Assembly: GCA_021904315.1 (NCBI GenBank)
Contig: CM038915.1
Location: 18,228,001-18,292,000, forward strand
DNA: 64,000 bases
Origin: Sphagnum magellanicum
Taxonomy: Eukaryota; Streptophyta; Sphagnopsida; Sphagnales; Sphagnaceae
Direction of reading: 5' to 3'
In this document: positions 48,610 through 61,263 of the stretch, piece after piece
Layout: the number at the start of each line of letters is the position of its first letter
Position numbering within the stretch: the stretch's first letter is position 1
Translations under genes and position numbers: made by a program
Notes under the pieces: generated by a model
What the model was told of the DNA's origin: nothing
The model's input: the letters and a program-made list of their open reading frames with translations, nothing else
The model's database searches: none

Positions 48610-50032
48610 ATGGCGGATGGCAACAACGCGGATGAGAGCAGGAGATTGGTTGACTACATCTCGCGTGTGGTGGACGCCTTGAGCTCCCAGGATGGAGTGG
48701 CGCTTGCAGAGTTGCTGGCCGTCTCTGGAGGTTCTTGGGGTCACTCTGTGGCCTCTGCTCTCGATATTACTAAGGTCGGTCTCATCTGCCTCCTCAACAA
48801 ACCTCATTCCACGATGAAAGTGTTCGGAGCACTTGCAGTAAGTTCAGTCTGGCAATGATTCATCTTGTTACTGTGGTGATCAGAAACTGGGAAATGACAC
48901 CATCGTTGAAGTCTGCCTTGATCTGCAAGGGGTGGAGGATTGTGATCTCCTTAGAATAAGGGCACTGACTGTAATTGTTGGTCTACCATACTAGGAGAAA
49001 ACTCTCACAATGTACTTCCAGCCAGTGATCTCTGCATGGAAGTGTTGTAGGTTTCAATCATAACCAGGCAAATTCGGACTTTTTCGCCTAATTTTCAGAG
49101 ACCCTATCACAAGATGGTGGATATTGATGAAAATTTGCAAGATTGAGTGAGGATCGATTAGTATTCAAAATGTAGCCATGACTGCTCTTGTGGAGAATTG
49201 CTCTGTAGTAGAGGATTTCATGAAGAAATCAGGTGAATTTTCTTTTTTGTGATTTCTGTTCAGGGAAAAAGGCCAAAGAGGGTGGTGCCTTGTATGTGAC
49301 TTGCTAACTCTTCAAGGTGTCCTTTAAGGTAATGTTCCCCTGGCTCAAGGTTACATCTGTCTTTTGGGAACTTTGCAGTTATAAGTGCTTGAAACTGTGT
49401 TAGAACTGGGTAGGGATTTGGATGATGTCATTATTGCCATACACAGTTCAGTGATGTGTGCACAGTCTTTTAGTTCATGTGCTTCACTCTTGTAGAACTT
49501 AAGAGATTCTCATTTGGGGAATGGCAGGTAGGGACAGTCCATTTGTGCAGAAGTGTAAGTCAAAGTAAAGAGATTGCGCCTGTGTTCAAGTTTGAGGAGT
49601 TCCCTACTAATGATCAGGTAAGATATCTGCACTTGTCTTCCTCCTAGCCGCAGATTAAGTGAGGTTGACTTGCAAATCAAGGCAGAGTGTTCATGTAAAG
49701 TTCATGGAGTTATTTGTTTGATATCTTCTTGGATGACACTTGTAAGGTTGTGAGTTTGTGTAAGCACTCAAGGTTACCTTCAAGTATGTCCTTGTACATC
49801 ATCTCCTCCCATTAGGCTGTGGGTTATAGCTGCAAAAGGGTGTGGTCATGGTCATGTTTCTCATTCAAGATGCTATGGCCCATGTTGAATAGTTAAGGGG
49901 TTGTAGCTGGTTTGGATAGGAAGACCTACAATGTGGTAATAGACCATAAGTTCAACTGATTCTTTTGCAGGCAGACCATAAGTTAGTGTATGCCCTTTCA
50001 TATTGCAAACCCTGCAGAACATCCAACATCAG
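48610..50032 (+). pseudogene. EER5/THP1-like (PCID2 family, TREX-2) gene, decayed
   Basis: Family members carry a PCI domain and act in the TREX-2 mRNA-export complex. Recognisable exons: 48610-48774 (SRRLVDYISRVVDALSSQDG, intact), 49264-49328 (GKRPKRV, then after a one-base deletion ALYVTC-stop-LFKVSFK, with TAA for CAA), 49528-49617 (GTVHLCRSVSQSKE, FKFEEFPTNDQ) and 49971-50032 (ADHKLVYALSYCKPCRTSNI). The exon expected between the last two (YMYYTGRLEVFNENF type) and the whole C-terminal PCI region are not found. Introns and splice sites remain, so it is not a processed copy. A full gene likely exists elsewhere. Confidence 0.78.
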
Positions 50033-52120
50033 GTCTGATCTTGATCCTTAGTGTCTTCAATCTGTGACATTGAGCAGGTCTTTGAGGAACAGTGGGGCTA
50101 AACCAAAGTGGAGTTTGTTGTACAGGTTGAATGTACCATGGCAATTCTCATCCACAGAAACATTATCAAGGGCTACTTTTCACATAAAGTAAAGTATTAG
50201 TGCTTAGCAAGCAGGATGCATTCCCAGTACTCAGTGCAAGGCCTTTGACGTAGATCAAATTGAGTTTTCCACTTGAGCCTCTTCTGTTGAAATATTGGTA
50301 AGACATCTTCCATTCCTGTCCAGTGCATTCTATGTCTGACTGATTGGCAAGTTTGTTACCATGTTGCTTGTTAGGGTTCCCCATTCCACTTGTGATGTAT
50401 CTATTCAGGATTTGTGACTTTGTGTAGCTGCTCAGTTGTATTTGGTGTAAATTGTAGTCATTTCAAGTTGTAATGAACAAGAGGGCACTAGTTTCACTGA
50501 AACATTTGTCTCCTCTCCTTTGTGGAAGGTCTGCCAATAAGCTCAGGAGAATCCTCTGCAGTCACTTCAGGTACCCATATGGTGCCATCAGGGTCACTTG
50601 AAGGTGTAAAAATCATTCAAGTGATGTTGTGATTGTCATTTACCTAATTGTTTGTTGGGTGTTTGTTTTCCAAGCATCTGTGGTCTCTCAATGTTGAGTT
50701 GTTCCCTGGTGACTATTCAGCTTCTGTTGCCAATTGAAGAGCATTTTTGGTGTTTTGGTTAGCAATTCTTGTCAACAGGGATACTGGAAGGTGCAATACC
50801 TGTGTGCTTATTGGTTATTATCTTGAGTATAGCCCATTGATCTGGGTTGTTGACCAATCATGGTTTCCCTTTGAAATGTCTAGTGATCTGGGTACAATGG
50901 TTTATCTGCAGTCATATAGTCAGTTCTTAGCATTTCACCATTAGCTTGATACCTGCAGTGCATGATTTTGACTCTCATGGATCTAGGGTTCGCAGATAGG
51001 CTCTTAGTTTGGCTATATCTGGCCCGAATCAGATACATATTCTATGCCTGGTAATGTGCACATGATAAGTTAACTGATCAAAAGAAAAATCGCTTGTAGC
51101 AAACTGCCATTTCTATCAGATTGATCTAGACTTCATGATAATTCCCAAAAAACTGATCAATTAATTGCTGATTGCCACATGGATCATTCTTAGTTGCTTG
51201 CATCTGTGTTCATCTGTGTTCTTCCATCAGATGAAAACCCTTGTTCCTCATTGATCTGGCATTTGACATGAGATTTTAATAGATGGTCCAAGTTTTTTTG
51301 CACTACTGACATCCCTGTGTGCACTGAGGAATAACCCTCAGTGTTGGATGAATGGCAAGAGGCCTTAACAAGTTCTATTCAACAATTGAAGTTGAGTAAA
51401 AGATTTATGGCAAATTTCTGACAAAAGAGTCAATTTTTAGTTTTGTGAAAATCATTCAATATCCCTTACACCTTTCACCTGCTCAAATGCTATGGTGTTG
51501 AAACAAATGAAAAGAAAGCTGAAAGGAGAGACAAACTCAGATGGGAAAGATGTGAACTAAATTTCATGCTAAACATGGACATGCTTGGTCTCTTTTATTC
51601 CTGCATATTCAATAACTGTGGGTTTCTCCAAAACTATGGGTGCCGTTTTCTCCATCAAATTTCCACCAAATGACACACATGCAACAGTCATCACACTTTG
51701 CAAAATTCAAGTGAGAATTCTTTTTGTTCTCATCCTTGTATTGAAACAATAGATTGTATGTGAAAACTTCCATCAAGGCAACTGGAATGTTCTGAGTATT
51801 GGATGATGTTTTTTCTCCTTCACATAACCTAGGTCTTACAAAATTTGTTCACCAGTAATCCCATCACAAAACAAAAATCTTCACAGTTTCCAGGTGTCAA
51901 AGGACATCAACCAAAAACCCACCTCTCAGTGTGTTGTACAGCAGCTCATGATGCCACTTCTTCTGATGTCAAGTTCAGCTAGCCTGTCACTGCTTCTCAG
52001 TGTTGTAGTGCTGCTCATGATGTCAGCCAACTGTGTGCCATTTCTTCTGATGAGTTCAGCTGGCATATCAATCTCTAAATCTTGTTAGCCATGTGCACAT
52101 GTTAGTCTTCCACTCCCTAT
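50033..52120. other. Region between EER5-like pseudogene and PHAX gene
   Basis: Moderate base composition like the gene island. It may hold eroded 3' exons of the EER5-like gene and the PHAX 3' UTR, but I recognise neither. A small local duplication with CTTCTGATG and AGTTCAGCT words lies at 51955-52065. Confidence 0.4.
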
Positions 52121-54711
52121 TTAGTGCAATACCTCATCCTCCTCCTTAGAGCAAAACTTTTCATTGACAGGGTTTCCATTAATCTCCCTATCATCTTCAA
52201 CCAAGTCACTGTAAGTAACTGGCATCCGTAACCTTTCCTTGATATTTGATATACTATGATTGCCTGGTATTGTTAGTTGGTTTTCAGAATCAAATTCTTC
52301 CTCAACTGCTGTTTCTATTCTCTCTTTCGCTCTTATGCCTTCAGCCCAAGCCTTCTGTGCCTCAATTGGCGTCCTCAGCTCGTCAATTGGCTTGAATGAG
52401 TTAGGGAGATTAGGGTCTGCAGAATGGGTCCTGGTTGGTCGTGAAGCCCACATGGTATCTTTGATTGGTGGTGAAACACCATTCAGACCTGTTTTGTGGC
52501 GTTTTCCATTATTTACAACCTCTTGGGTCAACACTGGGCGTTCTCGCTTCAGATTGTCCTTTTTAAACTTCTCCTTCAGCCTTTGCTTCTGCATAACACC
52601 TCGATTCCTGTCAGTTTGCATAGGCATAACCTGGAGTGGCAAGCCACCTGTAAATCACAGGATTGGTTTCAATCATCCACTCTGGTCCAAAACTTATAGA
52701 GTCATTGCATGCTTCAGTAGATCTATCTTATTGTCTGCCCTCCTGCCTTGCTTTTTTCTATTTCCTGCTTACCCTTTACTGGAACTCTAATCCATGTACA
52801 AGAAACAAATGCTCCACAAGACAAGAAGCTTACCACTCGTTCATTGCCCCGTGTCATGATCTCTTTATAAATGACAGGCCCAACACGGTTGCTAAGAATA
52901 TTCCAGAGCACACCACCAGGAGTGCGGCGTCTGCTTCCATCATTTGTCATCTGTCCTCCACACTTTTCAATCACATCCACCTGCCATCAAAGAAGCTCAG
53001 ATCAAATAATCAGACACTGGCTTTCTTTTATGACTCAGTTCTGTTTGACTAAATGAGGTATACTTTGACAGGTACACCTCTGCATTGATTTCTGGCTGGC
53101 TTGTGGAAACCAGTCCAAATTGAGTCCTTTTTTAGTAGTTTTGAAAGCATAAGATGAAAGGAGATGACCTGCTAAAGAAGAATATGGTTGTATGCATGAT
53201 CACTGCAAAGAGGTAATGATCAAACTCTACAGAGTGTCAAAGGTTGTCAAGTTGCAGGTCCTGCAAACTACACCACCTAAACATCTCGATGATCAATTGG
53301 CCAAGATCAGGCACAGTGGATGACTAACCTCCTGTACAAGGTCCTGGATGACATCCACACCCAGTCTTTCAACAGCTTCCCGCATCAATGGGTACTTAGG
53401 TTCTTGTAAGTATTTGCACGTTTCAACCACAAATCTGCACAAAAACAGAAGTTAATTTCAACAGCACCCTCTCAACACCATGCACCTCAAGCATTCAGTT
53501 TAGAAAGAGCCATAACTTCATAGAGGCTGCCATGAGATAGCATGACAGAGACAGGATAAGATGGCCTTTCACAGTTGCACATACAATCTGAAGCGGATTT
53601 CTCAATTTGCACTGATAGATGTCTGTTGAAGTTGTATGAGTACTGAATCCTACCACTAACATAGGGTCCCACACTCATGAGAACTTGCACTGTTAACCTT
53701 GCTTCCAACTCCCATCTCCCATCAACCCCAAACCTTACCAATTCATAACCTGCAACTACCAATGCTGGTTGAGGGAGCCATGACCAATGATACTAAGTAC
53801 AAGAAGGACATTGCTCTTCCCAAGTACTTCAGCCCATGTGTTCAGACCAGAGTCTCGATACCATGATTTGTTGTCCAAGGATTCTGCCTACTGTCACTCT
53901 TCAAAATATTTGAACCATCTGCACTGTAATTCATAAGTTAGAGCTTCCACCTGTCAAGGTTGATCTTTTTGTTGGGATGATTTCTCCTCTTCCTTTTGTG
54001 CTTCTTCTTGGAGCTACCTGAGGACATTAATTCCTCTACAAATCTTTCACCTGCAACATCTTGATGACAAGTTTGCAGCTTCACCTCACTCTGTACATTC
54101 CCCTCACCTGCAAACCCCACAAGAACAAGCAATCTCATGCATCAACTCCAACATCAGAAACTGCAAAATAAAGATGACCACATTACTTTTCATGTAAGTT
54201 CCTCATCCTAAATCCTTGACAACACAGCATGACCACATTTGAGTTTGCTTGTGCCAGAAAGTCAATAGACCTAATCTGAACCTAACTTTAATCCTTCAGC
54301 AAGTTTTTTGGCCTCAATTAACCATAGAAGTATACAGCCTTTTTACCCTAAACCCTAAACCCTAAACCTTTTGAACAATGTCAGCAATCGATTGAGAAAA
54401 TTGTGGGCAATCGCTTGAGATCCTTCATCGCATCGAGATACAATAGAAGCAGTTACAACCATCTTTCACAGAATGATGGAAGCTATCTTACTTGTAACAT
54501 TATTAGACTGCTTTTCAGAATCTCCAATGCTAAAGGGAGAACAATCCCCCTTTGAAATTTCGTGGTCTTCAGGGACCTCGCCATCTTCCAGCTCCATGGC
54601 CCGGAAGCCAGCCTGTAGCTCACCCTCTTCAATATCATCATCACCCAACGAGATGTCATAGTCCAGCGGATCGTGTTCATTGATAGCGGCGAGTACGCTA
54701 TCCGGATCCAT
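52121..54711 (-). CDS. PHAX: PHAX-type RNA export adaptor, 5 exons, 379 aa
   Basis: PHAX links the cap-binding complex on capped snRNAs to the CRM1 exporter in the nucleus. Exons (minus): 54711-54492, 54107-53951, 53434-53329, 52980-52834, 52630-52121; 1140 nt, a multiple of three. The N-terminus is acidic (DDDIEEGEL, ELEDGEVPED). A basic stretch KKKHKRKRRNHPNKK is a likely nuclear localisation signal. The RNA-binding domain runs from CKYLQEPKYPLMREAVERLG to NDGSRRRTPGGVLWNIL, the diagnostic core. The C-terminal exon is charged, with KPIDELRTPIEAQKAWAE. The ATG at 54711 is the first in frame. A second phase-consistent junction (exon 4 to 52773, exon 5 from 52647) would give 405 aa. No defect is seen. 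It is convergent with the EER5-like pseudogene. Confidence 0.85.
54345..54368 (-). promoter_or_regulatory. Plant telomere-type repeat in PHAX intron 1
   Basis: Three full ACCCTAA units plus ACC, i.e. TTTAGGG repeats on the coding strand. It lies within the intron 54491-54108. Short telomeric repeats near the 5' ends of plant genes act as telo-box elements. Confidence 0.75.
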
Positions 54712-54960
54712 CAAGAAGAAACGAGAATTTCTACCCGGTCACTCATACATTTTGCAAAGGAAGAGAATGAATATGCGCAACAGTTCAAAAAGAATCAAGT
54801 TGGACCTGATAACCCACAGAAACAAAAAACCAACAACAACAACAACAACAACTCGTAGAAAATTTGGTGGGAGTTCACGAATTAAACCGTTTCCAAGAAT
54901 GATAGAAAATTGGCAATTAGGGTTTTTACTTTCAAAACTAGGGTTTTTTAATTTTCAAAA
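54712..54960 (-). promoter_or_regulatory. PHAX upstream region with two telo-boxes
   Basis: TTAGGGTTTTT (54917-54927) and CTAGGGTTTTTT (54938-54949) read AAACCCTA-type on the coding strand, 206-241 bp before the ATG. A CAA repeat at about 54834-54850 is in the likely leader. Confidence 0.6.
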
Positions 54961-57900
54961 CACATTTTATCAAGCTTGGGGGAGGATGGCTTGGCAGGCA
55001 ATCATCTTCTTAATTGGTATTGGGCAGGTTTCATTGAGATGTTGGGTGTAATTTGTGGGGGGCTTTGGACTACTTTGTTGCAACAACAGAGGCAACCGCT
55101 GTTGTTCAAAGGGTGAAGGGGGGATGCGACGGATGTGGAGCCTAAATTAAAGATGACCTCAATCACACGGTATTCCCTGCTATGAGCGACAATGGATACT
55201 GAAATAGTTTTATCAAAACATTTTTTTCAGCAAGAAGCTCCAACTCTTTTTTTGGGAAGAGAAGTATTGAGCTTCACAGCTGTTTGTAATTTCAACTTAT
55301 GTTAGTAGATTTAGTCCTGTTATACCCCACATTAGGTGTCAATAAAAAGGTCTATTACACCACTCACAAGAGTGAAATTGATTGAAGATATACAAGCACA
55401 ACAGGAGCTTCAAATCAGCAAAATTGAGAACAAAATTTACCTCGCCTCTGGCAATGGCTATGGCAAGTGTCTGACAGAAGTTGGTAGTTGGTAATAGGAA
55501 TCAAGGTTAAACATTTTGATTGCATCCTTACTGAGAGAAAAACTACATGCAGCAGCAGCCCCACTTCGAAGGGAATGGATAGAGAGGGATGGCAAGACCA
55601 GAAGATAAATTTGCAACCAGTTCAAACCAAAGTAGACAAAGGTATAAACAAGATAATACAAGCAAGGGCAACCAAATTGATCAGAGAGCAAGCAATTGGC
55701 TTAGAATATTTAACAAAGGATATGGCCGTGAAAATTCAGATCAATGCCAAGATCGCTTGGAGTATCTCTCCCATGTATAATGTTGTTCTACAAGTATGGC
55801 AACTGACATCACTTTAACATCAACAAAGTGCCACGAATTACAATATCACAATTTTTAACATTGCAAGTCACCATTGATCTCTCAAATATTATATCAACAT
55901 GTCTAAACATGATGTTAATTTGTAACTAACATTAAGTCTTTTTTTTTGGGAGTTTGGTATCTTATCCACACCTACAAAGATAATTTTTCTCCCTTTTTTT
56001 AAAAAGAAAGATAATAAATAAATAAAAGATAGACAAGGATGCATGTTAAACATTGAGCTAATTTGTCATTTTTTGACACTTTAGTTAACATTCATGTTTT
56101 GTTCTAAAATCCACTAGTTTTAAAGATATAATATTAGTTTACATTGGTTATTAACACCATATTAACATTAATGCCATATCATATTTCATCCTAGATTTGA
56201 TGTTAGTTAATAATTTAGATGTGAACTAGCAATTAATTTTAACATCCTTAACATTAGCCTAATATTAGAGTTAACACTAAATATGATCATACTAGGTCAT
56301 ATGCTTGTTGATGTTGAAATGTTAGGTTTGCATTTTCAAATTTTTTTTCATAATATTGGTCTATCATGTCACATGTGACTACATTAAAATTTAAAATGTT
56401 TTATAACTCGGAGCACATAGTTAAGAAAATCTCTTTGAAAAAAAAAAACTTAGGCATTACAATTATAAACTTAAATCAATGAAAGATTTGAAGAACAAAT
56501 AAATTGTTGGAATTGCTTTTCAATTCTACTTTTCGACAAAGGTTTCAAAACAATAGGAATGTACAATAGGAGCAACAAGAAGATAATGGAATTGAGTGGC
56601 AACATATCAACCTATCTTGTGTTAACTCTTGAATCACTTGATCATAGCATGGTGTGTTTCAAACCCATGCCAACTAAAAAAGACCCCAAATTTCTCCATT
56701 TTGGAAAACACCTAATTTTCACACTACTTGCCAAGAAATTGAGTAATAAAAAATCTTGTAATTTAAATTTTTCATGTAGTTCTAAATTAATGACTATGAG
56801 GAAAACCCATGACATTACTTTTCCACCTAGACTAGGAATCCCTTGACAAAAAAAGTGACTATAATCCCTAGATGGAACTATTGATGTTATCACTACGAAG
56901 TCTTTTATTGTCATGCCTAAGCAAAGCTCACTAAAATCAAAATAACTTCAACAAGGTCAAATGTTTGTAACTTTGGCATCATCTTGCTTGAACTGCTTGT
57001 TAATACAACTTGTTTTTAAAATTTCACATGTTTTCCTATTGCAACTAGTCGTGTTAAATTCCTTTTCAATGTCATTTTGTAAATTGTTTTGTGCAAAAAG
57101 TAAGGTGTATCAATTTAGGTCACAAAAAAGAAGTTTTTGCAATGTGTTTCTTTTTACATAAGCCATGGAAGACAATATTTCTAGAATTAGGTCAAACGTA
57201 ATCACCTCAAAATTTGTGTGCATCTTAATGTAATCTTTGTATCACTTGCAATGTATTGTGATCTTTGTATCATGAACATAATAGATCATGATGCAACAAA
57301 AAGGTAGGTCATCATCCAATGTTAAGTTGTTAAGTACATCGTTTGATGTATGTTTGAAAAATGTTTGTTGATGTGAATGTTAAAAAGATGTGGTGGATTT
57401 ACCAAACTACATGGCAAAAGTTGTAAATACAAATTTGATTACATAAGTATTTCATTTTGAGCTAAAAAAGGTCTAGTTGCACCAGTTGAAGAATAGTTAA
57501 TGAGAGTTTTACAATTAAACATGTAGTGTGTGACATTTGAATTAGTTTTTCAACTTAAAAGGGAAAAAATCATTCATTTCCTCTAGGATCCTTAGTTTAA
57601 ATAACAACGTTCCCCATCAACTTGATTCAATCATTATTCTCCATGATTCAATTTTATTGTACCAAATTTTATACATTTAAAAAAATATTTTTGTCGCATA
57701 TGTTTTTTTCTTAAAAACTATTGTCATATCATGATTCAAGTTAGTGCACATGTTCAATGCAATCTTGCTACCTCAACATGCCATAAGACTTTGGTCCAAA
57801 TTATACTTTAACATTGCAATGTTGCACCTAAATTTGTCATTGTATCTTTGTGATGGGTTGTATTGCATACCACAAGCGCAAAGTTTAATTTGATCCATTT

Positions 57901-60900
57901 ACTTTCACTATTTGCAAATTACATAGATTGAAGCTTAGATATGTATATGTACCTTGTAGCCTTCAATTTAATTTAGGATGAACAATGTAGTTTTAAGCCC
58001 TATGATTTTTGTGTATGTAACTAATCACCATGTCCCTCCCAATGGAATTAAACCATATTTTATATAATACAATTTTACACAAGAAACGTGCCTACAATCA
58101 TTCATTCATTTACTCTTTTTTTCATGATGCAAATGTTGCAACCATTGAGGCTACATAAGAAGTGATTGTTGATGTTTTTTCCTTCATGGGGATTTTTTTC
58201 TTTTGCTTTTTATTCCTTCTTTCCATGTAATCTAAGTAGAAAACCTCCAACATATTTTCATGAATCTTATAATATTAAAAAAATATGTTATTTACAATCA
58301 TCAAATACATTTATATGCTACAATATACCATTATTAAATGAATATTTTTTATCACAAATTAAATAGTCATGACTCGGTAGAGATGGTTCCATGTTCTCTA
58401 AAACTGAAACCTTTTTTGGTGCATATTTTATAACAAATTTGTTTTTGAACGTTTCCCACAATTGTGAATGTTGGTGGGATTTTTGAATTCCTTGAATTGG
58501 CAAACATCAAGGAATTTGATTTGGATTTATGTTGGTTGGTATATTCCTCCCCCCTTTGGTGTATTGAATTTTTTATTTGAATTATGAACCATTTCAATCT
58601 TCAATTTTGACAAGAATGATTCATGGTTGAGTTTGCATGTCCTATTATGTCCCATTGCCACGTCTACATAAAACTAAAATAAATAAGCTTATTCTTTCAT
58701 GTGTTATGTGTTTTTTCTATACATTTAAGTTTGTGGCACACATCCCTACTCAAGAAAGTATTCAAAAAAATCATTAGAGCCAATTTCATTTTGACAAACA
58801 AAAGCCTTCCACATACGTGAGGTGCATGTTAAATGGTGTTACCAACTCAAAGTTGTTGCCCCTAATGAACTCAAGTGGGAAAACATTATTTCAAGCATAT
58901 ATATGTTATTCAACTTTCATTTTCAAAATGTGATTTCTATCCTCCTATTTTATATCTCATATTGCTTTCTATGTGTTTGTGTAAGCTTTTGACTTTCCAA
59001 TTAATGATTTTTTCTTATTTAGTTTTCAATTGGTTCAATTAACCACATGTTCACATGTGTAAGGTCATTGCTAAAGGGGGAAAATATATAGAGTGTTGTA
59101 GTAATAGTACCTAAATAATTACTAAAAAATAAAGTTGACTTGTCCACTACTTTTCACTTGATTTAGAAAGCATTGCCATAAATTCATGAAGTTGGTGACA
59201 AAAATGAAGAGAAAAACATGTAGTGGAGAGAAAATAGGTTTGAAGTTGGATACTCATCATTTATCTAGGTGTTGGTTGGCTACTCAAAGGAAAAAGATTT
59301 GGAACAGAATTGTAATGGTTTTATGTGGCCCAAAATTCTAGTGTGAGAAGGGATGTGTGTGTGATAGAGTAGGAAAATGCAATTGATATTGAGTATAGTC
59401 AACACTACAATATTCTAATTCCAACAACTTTGAACAATATGTATATTTTCAAGTAATGCAAATGTGTGTTGTGTGAAAATTGGAACACCCCACTATTGAA
59501 ATGTATGTGTGTGATTATTTTGGTGTTTCAATAGATTATGTAAATAATTAATGTTGTGGAGTAAGGTTAACTCCTCATATTGTAGTGGTAAATTTTAATC
59601 GGAATCACTTACCTTAAAATTTGAACTAGTTTAGTTTGGATTTGAAAGTTGTTTGTTGTAATAGGCATCTACCTAGTTATACCCCCATTGCAAATCTCTT
59701 CCCTACTAGGGGTGAAATTCAATAGTTATTATTTTCTTGTTATTAGCCTCAATAACCAAAGGTATTAAAATACTTTTTATTAGCACCTTGGGCCACCTTA
59801 GGATCTTTTTCATAAAAACCATTGTGAAGTAATTTATTTACTATTATTTATGTATTTGTTCATGTTTGCTAACCCAATAGGACTACATTGCTTTGTTCCA
59901 TAGGTATTTCATTCATGTCCTATATGGTTTTTGGAAAGTTCCATGAATTTTTTTTCAATCTTCAATTAGTTAAGTTTCCTATCAAATCATGATGGGTTAT
60001 AACAAACAATACTTGTTTGTTGTCTATTCCTTTCATGTTTGTTAAATTCTCCAAAAAGCATTCCTTGTCATTTTTGGTCCATTTTCAATTTCTTGTATTT
60101 CTATGTTTCCAATTAATTTACATACCCAACCTATGTTCTTTGCATCAATTTTATATAAGTGTTAAAAAAATTTAATGGAAAGAAGACTTAGGCCCACTTT
60201 ACATTAAGGTATAAGAATTGGCCCAACTTGAAATTAATGATTTCTATTTGTTGAAAGTTCATAATATATTAGGTGCTTATGTTTCAAAATAAGGCTTGAG
60301 TCAAAAGACTTAAAAATGAAATGGTTACTTACATTGGATTATTTTGTTGCTAGAATCATGGTCATATTCAAAAAGGACCTTTGTAAATTGAAAACACAAA
60401 CTTTTGGGCTTGGCCCAATAATTATGTCATTAATTTAGTCATATATCATTTCAATTTTTGTTGTTGGATGGAAGGCATTTTTAAAGCTTGGTTTTAGGTC
60501 ACCAAATGGCATTTTAATATACATGGCACATTAAGGTGGACCAATTTAAACAAATGTGGAGTCCAAAAAAAGTCCCAAAAATGCGTAAAATAACCTATTT
60601 AAACTTGTGATTTGAATTACAACAACTAGAAGACAAGGTGTCATTGGAAGGTCTTTGATATGCCTAGCTTAGTGGTTTATACTGTTATAGTTGAAATATG
60701 GGCTCCCATGTAATTAATTCCAATGAATAAATGATTTTATACATAAATAAATATAATAACATAAATATGTTTTTTAATGTTTTGGTCATTGACATCCTTT
60801 CAAAGGGTCTTCCTTTGTAACATTATCACCACATCATATTCCATCCTAAAATATTGATTAAAATGGGCATGACATTAGGGCGCATTGAGTCCATATTCAT

Positions 60901-61030
60901 ATGCTATGGACTATTATTAGGCTTGTTAAATCATTTCAAAAAGTTCACTTTATATAAAATTACAATATTTTATCATCAATTATTTGTATGAATGTTTCGA
61001 CCAACATTATAGATTCATGAAGTGTCAATC
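54961..61030. other. AT-rich intergenic DNA, no supported gene
   Basis: The first kilobase has a more genic composition (for example LQISKIENKIYLASGNGYG-like text near 55420), but I cannot assign it. The rest is AT-rich with short biased frames only. Confidence 0.4.
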
Positions 61031-61263
61031 GAAGTATTTCAATCCATATTGTATCAATTTTACCTTTTACCCTTATGAAAACCACCCTTATTGCACCAAA
61101 AATTAGATCAAGCACAATGTGCACATGAATGTGAATGAAATGTCATTTTGAAGTGTTTCAATCCATATTGAACACATTGTATCAATTTTACCTTTACCTT
61201 TATGAAAACCACCCTTATGGCACCAAAAATAGGATTGTATAATGTGCACCCATGAATGTGATT
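61031..61263. repeat. Direct tandem duplication, unit about 119 bp
   Basis: 61031-61134 and 61150-61263 share GAAGTATTTCAATCCATATT-like starts, TTATGAAAACCACCCTTATG, and CACATGAATGTGA-like ends. The second copy has an extra 9 bp after the start and a few differences. Confidence 0.8.
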
